The notes below the pieces were generated by a model. The model was not told where the DNA came from and made no database searches. It saw only the letters and a program-made list of their open reading frames with translations. The position numbers and the translations under genes are program-made. A stretch of DNA of 64,000 nt, from NCBI RefSeq assembly GCF_001180245.1, contig NZ_CVSV01000131.1, positions 310,001 through 374,000 of the forward strand, written 5' to 3'. Shown here piece by piece: positions 19,499 through 26,322 of this stretch; position 1 is the stretch's first letter, and every line of letters starts with the position of its first letter. Origin of the DNA: Prochlorococcus marinus. Its GTDB lineage: Bacteria > Cyanobacteriota > Cyanobacteriia > PCC-6307 > Cyanobiaceae.

Positions 19499-19612
19499 TT
19501 ATTTAGTTTTTATTTTTTTCTTAATTCTTAGATAACCGTAAGTTGCAAAGCCAACCAAAAACATATCCAAGTAAATATGCCAAGTAGGAAAAATCTGGTG
19601 CATTAATTCCAT
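19499..19612 (-). CDS. Small membrane peptide, 37 aa
   Basis: ATG at 19612 overlaps the last base of the ligase-like gene's TAA (TAATG), suggesting translational coupling. It encodes one membrane segment (WHIYLDMFLVGFATYGYL) followed by a strongly basic tail (RIKKKIKTK), consistent with a cytoplasmic C-terminus. No family recognised. Confidence 0.5.
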   Translation of the reverse strand: MELMHQIFPTWHIYLDMFLVGFATYGYLRIKKKIKTK

Positions 19613-20361
19613 TAACGTTTTATTGCTACTTGCCAATAAGGATAATCTAAATTTGATTTTTCTCTAATCAATTGTAATTTTCTAGAATTTATTTTTACTA
19701 CTATTCCATCTGTTGGATATTTACTAAAAAGCTTCCCTTCTAGCCATTGTTTTCTAAATACTTCAACTTGGCTCGTAAAGTTGCATGAAATATCCTGAGG
19801 GACCTTGAAGCCAAGCTTTGAAAGACTTTTTTTGGATTCATATTGGTTAAGTGTTGAATTAAGTATTTGAAATGCGCAGAAGCTAAGACTTTTAGAAAAT
19901 CCTTCTTTAGCTCTTAGAAATCCAGAAGCGATTCTCTGGGAGATATTTGGACTTTGGTTGGGTGCATATAATTCACCTCTAACTTGAAGAATTCCTCTTA
20001 AAGGGAGATTATTGGGAATGTCTTGTAATTTAATAAGTTTACTAGTAACATCTGCCCCTTTTCTTGAAATTGCTTTCTCCAAGGTTCCATCCCTATATTG
20101 CAAAGCAACAGCACAACCATCAATTTTTGGTTCAATTATTAATCTGGTATTTACTAATAATCCTTTCAAAAATTCATCTATTGAATCCTTTTCTAATGAA
20201 GGTAAAACTAGTTTATTTTTCTTTTTAAAGTAATCACAATTAGGGTTTGTTCTTAATAAATTTTTTTCAAGTTGGTCGAACTGCTTATCAGAGATTAACG
20301 CATTACCATTTCTATAATTATCGTCAAACCATTCAATTCGTTCTTCTAAATAAGTCTTCAT
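19612..20361 (-). CDS. Stand-alone NAD+-dependent DNA ligase adenylation domain protein
   Basis: A 249-residue protein equal to the Ia plus nucleotidyltransferase region of bacterial LigA. The Ia remnant lies at residues 1-45 (ISDKQFDQLEKNL). The adenylated lysine is in EPKIDGCAVAL (KxDG, about residue 77). Motif III is VRGELYAP, motif IV TDGIVVKIN, and the C-terminal motif V-like end is YWQVAIKR. The OB fold, zinc finger, HhH and BRCT parts of full LigA (about 670 residues) are absent, so it is an accessory or non-canonical enzyme. Flanked by small membrane-protein genes on the same strand. Confidence 0.85.
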   Translation of the reverse strand: MKTYLEERIEWFDDNYRNGNALISDKQFDQLEKNLLRTNPNCDYFKKKNKLVLPSLEKDSIDEFLKGLLVNTRLIIEPKIDGCAVALQYRDGTLEKAISRKGADVTSKLIKLQDIPNNLPLRGILQVRGELYAPNQSPNISQRIASGFLRAKEGFSKSLSFCAFQILNSTLNQYESKKSLSKLGFKVPQDISCNFTSQVEVFRKQWLEGKLFSKYPTDGIVVKINSRKLQLIREKSNLDYPYWQVAIKR

Positions 20362-20568
20362 TTAATACGATGGCTTAAGTTTTTGGCTAGGTATCCAACT
20401 TGGTTTATCTATAATCCATTTTTCTCTATCTTCATATTTAACAGTCCATAAAAGAAATGAAGAAATTTCTTTAAGAGTTATGCCAACCAAATATCTTGTT
20501 TTTGGACTTATTGATATAAATCCAAATAATAATATTAATAAAATAAGTTTTAACATACCTTTAATCAT
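20362..20568 (-). CDS. Small membrane protein, 68 aa
   Basis: Ends directly before the ligase-like gene's ATG, so the two are probably co-transcribed. One N-terminal membrane segment (LKLILLILLFGFISI) precedes a polar tail with several Trp/Pro (WIIDKPSWIPSQ). The start may be the internal Met at codon 5 (base 20556). Family not recognised. Confidence 0.6.
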   Translation of the reverse strand: MIKGMLKLILLILLFGFISISPKTRYLVGITLKEISSFLLWTVKYEDREKWIIDKPSWIPSQKLKPSY

Positions 20569-20599
20569 TTAAAAACTCAGCGTAATTATTGCGAACTTT

Positions 20600-20857
20600 T
20601 TAATTAATGCAATTCTTATAACCTTCAATCTTTGCTAGTTCATCAATATTCAAACCTGTTTCTTCAAGTAAAGTTTCTCCAATATCGTCCTTATTAAATT
20701 TAGTTAAAGCTCCTTTAGTAGAATACTTAATACATTGGTTTTTGTATGTTGCTTCTTTGATAACAGGAGATAAATAAAAACCAAACAAGAGGATAAAAGC
20801 TCCATAGGTTACAACTTTTCTATGGTTTTTCCACCATTCATAAAATTTATTGGACAC
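20600..20857 (-). CDS. Small single-span membrane protein, 85 aa
   Basis: One membrane segment (VVTYGAFILLFGFYLSPVI, residues 15-34) follows a basic Trp-containing N-terminus (EWWKNHRK). The C-terminal ~50 residues are charged and contain two cysteines (CIKYS, KNCIN). It is probably in the same minus-strand unit as the next two genes toward the ligase domain. Family not recognised. Confidence 0.6.
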   Translation of the reverse strand: MSNKFYEWWKNHRKVVTYGAFILLFGFYLSPVIKEATYKNQCIKYSTKGALTKFNKDDIGETLLEETGLNIDELAKIEGYKNCIN

Positions 20858-20939
20858 GATAAATAAATGACTATTTTCTATTTTAAATTGACTATCAACA
20901 AATTACTTTAGAAATTTAAGGATTGGTTAATTTATTGTT

Positions 20940-21236
20940 TTATTCATTAATAGATTTAACCCAAGAATAATATCTTGATTTTCTAATCCTTTGCTCTTTC
21001 GAGACTAATCTATCCGCAGATTCTAGGGGTGATTCTCCTTTCTCAACTTTTGTTGTAATAGAAATACCAAAACCTTTTGCTTCAATTTTTGCAATGCCAC
21101 CCTCTAAAAAAAATAAAAAAGACCAACCTTTGTTCCATCCTAAATAGAAGGGATTTCGATACATTGAATTTTTTTGGAGATACTCTTTAAATGATATTTT
21201 CCTTTTCAAGGAGTTACTTGTATTCACTATTACCAA
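20940..21236 (-). CDS. Hypothetical protein, 98 aa
   Basis: A basic, soluble-looking 98-residue protein with a central aromatic strand (WNKGWSFLFFLEGGIAKIEAKG) and a charged C-terminus ending RIRKSRYYSWVKSINE. It is first in a run of minus-strand small genes ending at the ligase-like gene region. Family not recognised. Confidence 0.6.
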   Translation of the reverse strand: MVIVNTSNSLKRKISFKEYLQKNSMYRNPFYLGWNKGWSFLFFLEGGIAKIEAKGFGISITTKVEKGESPLESADRLVSKEQRIRKSRYYSWVKSINE

Positions 21237-21303
21237 ATAAGAAGTTTACGGCTGATTATTTTGGATACTAATTTTAGTATTTAAATAATTATCAGAGGCA
21301 TAC

Positions 21304-21349
21304 TTGACGTCTACGAATAGTACATTTATATTAATAGTACAACTGTATT
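21304..21349 (+). promoter_or_regulatory. Second copy of promoter with LexA-box-like palindrome
   Basis: TTGACG (21304-21309) and TATATT (21327-21332) with 17-bp spacing are followed by AGTACAACTGTATT (21336-21349), inner palindrome TACA-AC-TGTA. This is almost the same element as at 18855-18901. The direct repeat AATAGTACA occurs at 21316 and 21333. The DUF1651 paralogue starts 6 bp after the palindrome. Confidence 0.65.
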
Positions 21350-21355
21350 ATCTTC

Positions 21356-21646
21356 ATGGCTTCAGGAGTTGCTAATGTTCGGACTTATTTTTATAGTGGC
21401 AGCCTTATTGACCCCCCAACTGGCTGGTTGTTTAACAAAAAAAGTGGTTTATTAATTTTTTTTGAGAGTTATAAGAAATCTGTATCTAATAACTTAAAAG
21501 TATATACTCATCTTTTCTATGCAAATGAATTAGGTGAACCAGCCCGACTTAAAAATTCAAGACTCCATTCTATTGAGTGCGCTTGTGAAACATGGAATGA
21601 ATTGATCTCAGGAGGTTGGCAAATTGTTACTAATAAATTCCAGTAA
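21356..21646 (+). CDS. DUF1651 family small protein, copy 2
   Basis: A 96-residue paralogue of the 18910 protein: ANVRTYF, PTGWLFNKKSGLLIFF, LFYANELGEPARLK and the C-terminal ACETWNELISGGW motif line up. It has its own strong promoter with the LexA-like palindrome. It is followed after 2 bp by a cysteine-containing small gene, whereas copy 1 is followed by two different small ORFs. Function unknown. Confidence 0.8.
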   Translation: MASGVANVRTYFYSGSLIDPPTGWLFNKKSGLLIFFESYKKSVSNNLKVYTHLFYANELGEPARLKNSRLHSIECACETWNELISGGWQIVTNKFQ

Positions 21647-21648
21647 TC

Positions 21649-21882
21649 ATGATCAAGGTTAATTCGTCAAAATGGGAATATCTAAAAGAATCTACCCTAA
21701 AACGAAAACGAACAAAGATTTGTATTACTTGCAATCACTTTCGCTACAGCACTACAGAAACTTTTGCTACTATCTTGATCTGTCCAAAATACGAAAAACG
21801 CATACCACAGGGTGATCATTTACTTAAAGGCTGTGAGTATTGGCAAAAAAATAGTACGATATTTTCTCCTAAAGCATCTTAA
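21649..21882 (+). CDS. Four-cysteine putative zinc-binding small protein
   Basis: A 77-residue basic protein with CITCNHFRYS, then ICPKYEKRI, then LKGCEYW: a C-x2-C...C...C pattern that could bind zinc. It begins 2 bp after the DUF1651 copy 2 stop, so it is probably in that operon. DNA/RNA binding is possible from the basic N-terminus (TLKRKRTK) but unproven. Family not recognised. Confidence 0.65.
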   Translation: MIKVNSSKWEYLKESTLKRKRTKICITCNHFRYSTTETFATILICPKYEKRIPQGDHLLKGCEYWQKNSTIFSPKAS

Positions 21883-21982
21883 TTATTCTTTAATTAAACT
21901 TCTCTAAGTAGAGATATTTAATTATGTAAACAAAGCATTATTTTATACAACTTAAAAAATTCTTTTTAAGTAATTTTGAAGC

Positions 21983-22084
21983 ATGATTCAATTCTACTTT
22001 TCCATATTTTTATTAGTTGTGCTCACATTTTTTGCACTTTTATTAGATGCCCCAGAATTGGCATCTTTAATTCAAACATTTTAG
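21983..22084 (+). CDS. Single-span membrane peptide, 33 aa
   Basis: ATG-started 33-codon ORF: an almost entirely hydrophobic N-terminal span (FYFSIFLLVVLTFFALLL) and a short polar tail (DAPELASLIQTF). The size and layout resemble small photosystem or cytochrome subunits, but it matches none that I know (psbT, psbM, petN and petL were considered). Position is 100 bp after the cysteine-rich gene. Confidence 0.5.
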   Translation: MIQFYFSIFLLVVLTFFALLLDAPELASLIQTF

Positions 22085-22166
22085 AAAATAACAAATCAGC
22101 ATTTTTACTGATTTACTTTCTTAATTAGTAAGGCTTAGGTTTAACTTGTTGAATAGGAGGGATCTA

Positions 22167-22208
22167 ATGATTGACAGTCCACCAGAGGAGTTTAATTATA
22201 AAATTTAA
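22167..22208 (+). CDS. Candidate 13-codon micro-ORF with Shine-Dalgarno
   Basis: ATG at 22167 is preceded by GGAGGG 6 bp upstream, stronger than most ribosome sites in this window, and encodes MIDSPPEEFNYKI. A strong terminator follows 27 bp after the stop. The unit could be a leader-like peptide, a small RNA with a ribosome-site decoy, or chance; coding is tentative. Confidence 0.3.
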   Translation: MIDSPPEEFNYKI

Positions 22209-22234
22209 ATCTAGATAAAACTAATGCTAAATCT

Positions 22235-22269
22235 GGAATGAATCTTCTATTTGAGATTCATTCCTTTTT
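22235..22269 (+). terminator. Strong Rho-independent terminator
   Basis: Perfect 11-bp stem GGAATGAATCT (22235-22245) / AGATTCATTCC (22254-22264), 8-nt loop, followed by TTTTT. It closes the transcript that may start at 21336 or further downstream and contains the micro-ORF at 22167. Confidence 0.85.
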
Positions 22270-22379
22270 AATTTCTTTCTAAAAATTGTAAATTATAAAT
22301 ATTAAATTTTAAAAATTAAAAAATCTTTTCATATTAAAATGATTTGAGGCTTAATTCTCTTCTTAGACAGTGGCTAACT

Positions 22380-22562
22380 TTACCTAAATCCAAAACCATT
22401 TTTTTTCTCCTCATTTTCTGCCCATTCATTCATAATTAGTTTTAGTAAACTTTTAACTTCCAAATTCGAAGCATCAGTATCTTTTTGAAGATTTATACAA
22501 ATGTTTTTAATTTCCTCATAAGCATTATCAATTAATATTGTTTTTTGATCTGGATTAGCCAT
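22380..22562 (-). CDS. Hypothetical helical protein, 60 aa
   Basis: 60-residue acidic helical protein (NPDQKTILIDNAYEEIKNIC ... LLKLIMNEWAENEEKKNGFGFR). It starts 6 bp after the end of the next gene upstream on the same strand. The ending motif IMNEWAENEE recalls the IQNEWHPE ending of the protein at 24298, which has a similar size, so the two may be distantly related. Function unknown. Confidence 0.55.
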   Translation of the reverse strand: MANPDQKTILIDNAYEEIKNICINLQKDTDASNLEVKSLLKLIMNEWAENEEKKNGFGFR

Positions 22563-22568
22563 AGAATT

Positions 22569-22766
22569 TTAAAATGCTCCATTACAGTTGAACCCGCTGC
22601 AGTTAATAACCCTAAAAATATTCATTACAAAGTTGTGGAATCTTTCATCATAAAAAAATGCCCAGGTTGTAAATATAGCAAAACCAGAGACAGCAAAAGC
22701 AGCATATTGAAGCCAATGTATTCCATAGCTGTCTAATCCATTTTTATCAAAATCAGAATTGCTCAA
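22569..22766 (-). CDS. Small membrane protein, 65 aa
   Basis: One clear membrane span (LQYAAFAVSGFAIFTTWAFFY, residues 19-39) between a polar N-terminus and a C-terminus with two cysteines (VINCSGFNCNGAF). It lies between the hli gene and a helical small gene on the same strand; possibly thylakoid-associated by context. Family not recognised. Confidence 0.6.
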   Translation of the reverse strand: MSNSDFDKNGLDSYGIHWLQYAAFAVSGFAIFTTWAFFYDERFHNFVMNIFRVINCSGFNCNGAF

Positions 22767-22862
22767 TTGCTTTTTTACTTATAATAAAAATTATTTTTTT
22801 AAAAGGAGAGTTTGTTATGAACGAGAGATTTATTTTCTTTAAAACTTTAATGTAATTATATT

Positions 22863-23117
22863 TTAAATAAAACCAGGTATTATCCACCCGAAAAAACCGT
22901 AGTTTATTATCAAAGCTAAAAAACCAATCATAGCTAATCTCCCATTTGTTATTTCGGCATTTTTCCAAAATTTACCCATGTAGTTTGTTATTTTTTTCGA
23001 ATTTTTATCTATCAAATAATTTGGTTCTAAAGGTTCCTGCAACCTTTTGATGGCGTATAAAGAGAATTGAATAGTTATTGCGATGATAACAACTATAAAA
23101 CTAGTAAGAGCATCCAT
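22863..23117 (-). CDS. hli: High-light-inducible protein (Hlip)
   Basis: 84-residue member of the LHC/CAB-like one-helix family. The chlorophyll-binding helix signature is NAEITNGRLAMIGFLALI (about residues 54-71) with the usual E and N/R ligands, followed by a GFFGWIIPGF tail. An N-terminal hydrophobic segment (FIVVIIAITIQFSLYAI) gives a second possible span, which is longer than the shortest Hlips. Hlips bind chlorophyll/carotenoids and protect photosystems under light stress. It is probably inducible, but no regulator site is recognised. Confidence 0.9.
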   Translation of the reverse strand: MDALTSFIVVIIAITIQFSLYAIKRLQEPLEPNYLIDKNSKKITNYMGKFWKNAEITNGRLAMIGFLALIINYGFFGWIIPGFI

Positions 23118-23463
23118 TTTTATATTTCATGTGTGATCAATTAGTAAGCCAAAGAGTAAATGACATTTGTATGTATCAAACATTTCCTTTAACTGCTTTT
23201 ACAGAGGAAAACTTAACTTGAATTATTAATGAATGTAACATATTTAAAAAAAATTAGTATGAATCCTTACTTTTTCTTTGGATTTAACACTTTTGAAGAC
23301 TAAAGTGTTACAGTAATGTGTTATTTATTTCTTATTTCTTTTCTTATTTGAATTGCAGAAAGCTTTAAAATTTGTATTGTCAAATCAGATAATGTATTAA
23401 ATTTTTATTAGGAATATACATTTATTATAATTTGTTTAAAATATATTTAATAACTAGAAATTG
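23118..23463 (-). other. Gene-free stretch upstream of hli
   Basis: About 345 bp without a convincing ORF on either strand. It should contain the hli promoter (minus strand, near 23118-23200). An 8-bp hairpin AACACTTT (23286-23293) / AAAGTGTT (23302-23309) stands out but has no T-run. Nothing else was recognised. Confidence 0.4.
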
Positions 23464-23583
23464 TTACTTTTGTTTGATTTCAGGAAGGTAAAATTTATTG
23501 CCTAATGTATAACCAATCGACATAAGTACGAACCCAATAAGTTGAGGTAAATGAGAATTTGCTAGAGAGATTTTTTCAATCAT
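23464..23583 (-). CDS. Small hypothetical peptide, 39 aa
   Basis: ATG at 23583 opens a 39-codon frame with a moderately hydrophobic centre (LPQLIGFVLMSIGYTLG) and a basic end (EIKQK). It could be a one-span membrane peptide. It lies in a series of minus-strand tiny genes. Coding rests on ORF integrity and composition only. Confidence 0.45.
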   Translation of the reverse strand: MIEKISLANSHLPQLIGFVLMSIGYTLGNKFYLPEIKQK

Positions 23584-23634
23584 TTCTCAATCTATAAATT
23601 ATTATCATAATAAAAATTTTTTAATAACGTAAGT

Positions 23635-23808
23635 CTATTTTCTTTTTGATTCTTTAATTTCCCCAGATTTTTTTAGTGAATTAACAAGCCTTTCATTTTC
23701 TGTTTTTAAATTTTCTAATGCAGATTTTGTGAATTGTTCTTTAGCCTCAAATTTTGCTGAACTTATAACTTTTTTATTAGGGAGTTTTTTCTTCGGTTCT
23801 TGCTTCAT
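23635..23808 (-). CDS. Small basic coiled-coil protein, 57 aa
   Basis: 57 residues, Lys/Glu-rich, with heptad-like helix (ALENLKTENERLVNSLKKSG). Its C-terminal part resembles the 41-residue ORF at 27605 (LTNENDFLVKNLKKAG), suggesting two members of one small family in this region. No membrane segment. Function unknown. Confidence 0.5.
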   Translation of the reverse strand: MKQEPKKKLPNKKVISSAKFEAKEQFTKSALENLKTENERLVNSLKKSGEIKESKRK

Positions 23809-23906
23809 ATTAAACAGGATTTTAAAAATTTTAGAAGTTATTTTTTTTGCATTAGGTATTATTTTTTACAGTTTTCTGGTTAATAATATTTGTTTACATA
23901 GACAAA

Positions 23907-24119
23907 TTATTCTTTATCTTTTGGGAGCCTCAACCATCCAGAAGTCCATTCTGATTTTAGTTTTGTCCATAGGATCCTTTTAATATCTTTTTTATTTTTG
24001 GTAGGAAAAATATCAACCCATCTATCTTCATTTTTACCACCATAAGCTTTAACTTGAAAATGCCTATTACCATTAATAGTTTTTGGTGCTGTCCAACAAA
24101 GAGCAGGAGGCCATTTCAT
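23907..24119 (-). CDS. Trp-rich small protein (TIGR02450/DUF2389-like)
   Basis: 70-residue protein with the pattern W...N-GNRHFQVKAYGG...W-VDIFPT...L--EWTSGWLRLP, which fits the cyanobacterial Trp-rich TIGR02450/DUF2389 family as I remember it. Role unknown. The start MKWPPALCW is the first ATG. Confidence 0.65.
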   Translation of the reverse strand: MKWPPALCWTAPKTINGNRHFQVKAYGGKNEDRWVDIFPTKNKKDIKRILWTKLKSEWTSGWLRLPKDKE

Positions 24120-24142
24120 TAGAAATTTTAAAAGTTGAAAAA

Positions 24143-24229
24143 CTAAAGATTGCTTTGGCCAGTTAAAACTAAACCATAATATGCAATTGTACCAAGGATA
24201 AGTACGATACCTAGTATTCTAATAATCAT
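24143..24229 (-). CDS. Single-span membrane peptide, 28 aa
   Basis: ATG at 24229, 28 codons: a hydrophobic span (IIRILGIVLILGTIAYYGLV) and a short polar end (LTGQSNL). Typical of picocyanobacterial mini-proteins; coding likelihood is moderate because hydrophobic ORFs this short can arise by chance. Confidence 0.4.
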   Translation of the reverse strand: MIIRILGIVLILGTIAYYGLVLTGQSNL

Positions 24230-24297
24230 GATTTAATTTTTAAATTCAAATTATATTAGAGAAATTTTATAATTTTTAGTTGAAGATTTAATATTTT

Positions 24298-24507
24298 CTA
24301 ATTTTTCCTTTTTTTATTTCTAACTATGGAGTGACATGACTCAGGATGCCATTCATTCTGAATTTTGCCAATAAAATCGTAAATAAATGAATCGGGACAT
24401 CCAGTTTCTTTTTGAAGTTCTGACAGTTCTTCTTTAATGAATTCATATACTCTCGTTATTACCCCTAAATTTTCTTCTTGGGAGGGAGCCCATGTTTTAT
24501 TCTCCAT
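24298..24507 (-). CDS. Hypothetical helical protein, 69 aa
   Basis: ATG at 24507 (MENKTWAPSQEENL) chosen over an upstream in-frame ATG at 24534, which would add nine residues and deepen the overlap with the previous gene. The protein is helical and acidic, then basic at the end (CHSIVRNKKRKN), with the motif CPDSFIYDFIGKIQNEW. It overlaps the upstream gene by 11 bp, so it is translationally coupled. Family not recognised. Confidence 0.6.
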   Translation of the reverse strand: MENKTWAPSQEENLGVITRVYEFIKEELSELQKETGCPDSFIYDFIGKIQNEWHPESCHSIVRNKKRKN

Positions 24508-24688
24508 TAATATTTTTAAAATTATTTTCCACAATATCGTAATAGGTTATGTCTCCATAATCAGCATCTGAACAACATAAATCTCCATATAGTTCCTCTA
24601 GCAAATCGTACGCATCTGAATATTTATCAAAACTTTGAGCTGTTAATTCGTCATCTTTCCCATCAATTCTAATTATTTTGTAGGTCAT
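24497..24688 (-). CDS. Small acidic hypothetical protein, 63 aa
   Basis: 63 residues, strongly acidic (SDADYGDITYYDIVENNF), with an N-terminal strand-like TYKIIRIDGKDDEL followed by a helix (FDKYSDAYDLLEELYGD), like a small alpha/beta fold. Its end overlaps the next gene by 11 bp. Function unknown. Confidence 0.6.
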   Translation of the reverse strand: MTYKIIRIDGKDDELTAQSFDKYSDAYDLLEELYGDLCCSDADYGDITYYDIVENNFKNINGE

Positions 24689-24748
24689 ATTTTACCTAGA
24701 TGCAAAAAGTATTTTTTGATTTATTAGATCATTTTATAAATAAAAATC

Positions 24749-24955
24749 TTATTTAGGAGTATTAGTTGGGTAAAGCTTCTGAATTTTATTTTTCTGAATT
24801 TCTATTTTTCTTCTTTCATATTTTTTTGCCATTATTTTTCTGATAAATAATTGTGGGATAAGCCAAACTAACGCAATAGCTATAGCCATGAAAGCAGGAT
24901 TTCTCCACGTTAACCTAATAATCTCTTCTATAAATTCTTGATTGATAATTTCCAT
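24749..24955 (-). CDS. Small single-span membrane protein, 68 aa
   Basis: An N-terminal amphipathic helix, one membrane span (PAFMAIAIALVWLIPQLFI, residues 20-38) and a strongly basic cytoplasmic tail (KIMAKKYERRKIEIQKNK). Family not recognised. The approximately 170 bp upstream are AT-rich and shared with the divergent SDR gene. Confidence 0.6.
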   Translation of the reverse strand: MEIINQEFIEEIIRLTWRNPAFMAIAIALVWLIPQLFIRKIMAKKYERRKIEIQKNKIQKLYPTNTPK

Positions 24956-25125
24956 AAATTAAATTTTGATAATAAAATATCTTTGCTTTCTTTTATAAAT
25001 TCTTTAATTTTCATAACCTATCATAACCTTAAAAATTTAATAAGGAATTTTATAAATTTTTTCTTTTTCTAGTTCGTTTTCTTTTATATTTTGATTTAGA
25101 TTAACTTTTTATTTTTAGTTTAGAG

Positions 25126-25791
25126 ATGTCGACTTTTCTAATTACAGGATCAAATAGGGGTATTGGATTAGAACTATGTAGGCAAATTCATAAAAGGGGG
25201 GATAATGTTATTGCAACGTGTAGGAAAGCTTCAAAAGAACTTAGAGATTTAGGAGTGAGAATTGAAGAGAATATAGAAATTTCTTCTGATGAGTCGATAA
25301 CAAATTTGTGTAAAAAACTATCTGGAGTTAATTTAGATTGCTTAATACATAATGCAGGAATTTATGAATTTAATTCTTTCGAAAACTTAGATAAAAAAAG
25401 TATTTTGCGGCAATTTGAAGTCAATGCATTGAGCCCAATATGTATGACTCAATCACTTAAACATTTTTTAAAAAGATCTTCTAAAGTTGCTTTTATCACA
25501 AGTAGAATGGGATCTATTGAAGATAATACATCTGGAAGTTCTTATGGTTACAGGATGTCTAAAGTTGCTTTGTCCATGGCAGCAAAATCACTTTCTATAG
25601 ATTTATCAAGAGAAGATATTTATGTAGCTATTTTGCATCCTGGGTTAGTGAATACAAGAATGACTGGCTTTACAAGAAATGGCATTGGTCCTGAAGAATC
25701 AGCAAATGGCCTTTTAAAACGTATAGATTCTTTAAATAAAAATAACTCGGGTACGTTTTGGCATGCCAATGGGGAAGTTTTGCCTTGGTAA
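25126..25791 (+). CDS. Short-chain dehydrogenase/reductase
   Basis: 221-residue SDR. The NAD(P)-binding loop is ITGSNRGIGLELCRQ, followed by LIHNAGIY. The catalytic residues are Ser of TSRMGS and Tyr/Lys of SYGYRMSK, then LHPGLVNTRMTG. Arg/Lys residues after the first strand (CRKASKE) lean toward NADP(H). The substrate is unknown. It is a single gene flanked by small ORFs. Confidence 0.9.
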   Translation: MSTFLITGSNRGIGLELCRQIHKRGDNVIATCRKASKELRDLGVRIEENIEISSDESITNLCKKLSGVNLDCLIHNAGIYEFNSFENLDKKSILRQFEVNALSPICMTQSLKHFLKRSSKVAFITSRMGSIEDNTSGSSYGYRMSKVALSMAAKSLSIDLSREDIYVAILHPGLVNTRMTGFTRNGIGPEESANGLLKRIDSLNKNNSGTFWHANGEVLPW

Positions 25792-25907
25792 ATTCTATAT
25801 TTTTATTTTTTAGAGATTTATATCGTTAATTTGTTAAAAAACTTTTAAATTTTTAACGAATTTCTTTCCTTGTTCAATTCTTTTAGTTATCTTTAGAAAA
25901 AATTAGT

Positions 25908-25921
25908 AAAGGAGGTGATTC
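25908..25921 (+). promoter_or_regulatory. Exceptionally strong Shine-Dalgarno sequence
   Basis: AAAGGAGGTGATTC can pair over all 14 positions with the canonical bacterial 16S rRNA 3' end (one G-U pair). Ribosome sites elsewhere in this window are weak or absent. It ends 1 nt before the TTG that opens the ORF at 25923, so the GGAGG core is 9 nt upstream. Confidence 0.6.
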
Positions 25922-25922
25922 A

Positions 25923-26045
25923 TTGTCGTATCTACCGAAAATTGCGGTTATTAAAGGGGCCGTGAATTCAGTATCTTCATCACATTCATCGGTCTCTTTT
26001 TCTTTGATTAAGAAAAAAGGTTTTATAATCAACAGATTTATATAA
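25923..26045 (+). CDS. 40-aa ORF under a hyper-Shine-Dalgarno, TTG start
   Basis: A TTG-started 40-codon frame (MSYLPKIAVIKGAVNSVS..., ending in a basic/hydrophobic KKKGFIINRFI) directly follows the strong ribosome site. A perfect terminator begins 18 bp after its stop. The first half is noticeably less AT-rich than the surroundings. It may be a short peptide gene or the mRNA-like part of a regulatory RNA; no family recognised. Confidence 0.45.
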   Translation: MSYLPKIAVIKGAVNSVSSSHSSVSFSLIKKKGFIINRFI

Positions 26046-26063
26046 ATCAGTTACTTAATTATT

Positions 26064-26101
26064 AAAAGCTCTGCATCTCGTGAAGTTGCAGAGCTTTTTT
26101 T
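26064..26101 (+). terminator. Strong, potentially bidirectional terminator
   Basis: Perfect 12-bp stem AAAAGCTCTGCA (26064-26075) / TGCAGAGCTTTT (26087-26098), 11-nt loop, then T's to 26101. The A-run on the 5' arm makes it usable on the minus strand as well, where it would end the small-gene run at 26132-27319. Confidence 0.9.
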
Positions 26102-26131
26102 ATGAATTTTAATAATCTTTCAAAATTTACT

Positions 26132-26233
26132 CTATCTTTTTTGGCCAAAGTAAATTAAGGCTAAAAAAGATAAAGTGCTTACTAAAGCGATTAAATACCA
26201 TCCAGTTGAGGAGTTGCTAACTACTTCAGTCAT
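26132..26233 (-). CDS. Single-span membrane peptide, 33 aa
   Basis: ATG at 26233: polar N-terminus (MTEVVSNSSTG), membrane span (WYLIALVSTLSFLALIYF), basic end (GQKR). It lies just before the bidirectional terminator on the minus strand. Moderate confidence from its clean membrane-peptide layout. Confidence 0.5.
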   Translation of the reverse strand: MTEVVSNSSTGWYLIALVSTLSFLALIYFGQKR

Positions 26234-26322
26234 TTATTTTGATTTATCGGAGGAATTGATTATTTGAGTGAAAATCACAATTGAAATCATTAAAAAACTA
26301 AAAGGATGTAAGTTACGTTCAT

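Noticed and set aside
22753..22968. 71-codon minus-strand frame overlapping the hli gene
   Set aside because: Different frame on the same strand across the conserved Hlip C-terminus; the hli frame is the real one.
23286..23309. 8-bp hairpin upstream of hli
   Set aside because: No T-run, no link to a start codon, and short inverted repeats are expected by chance in such AT-rich DNA.
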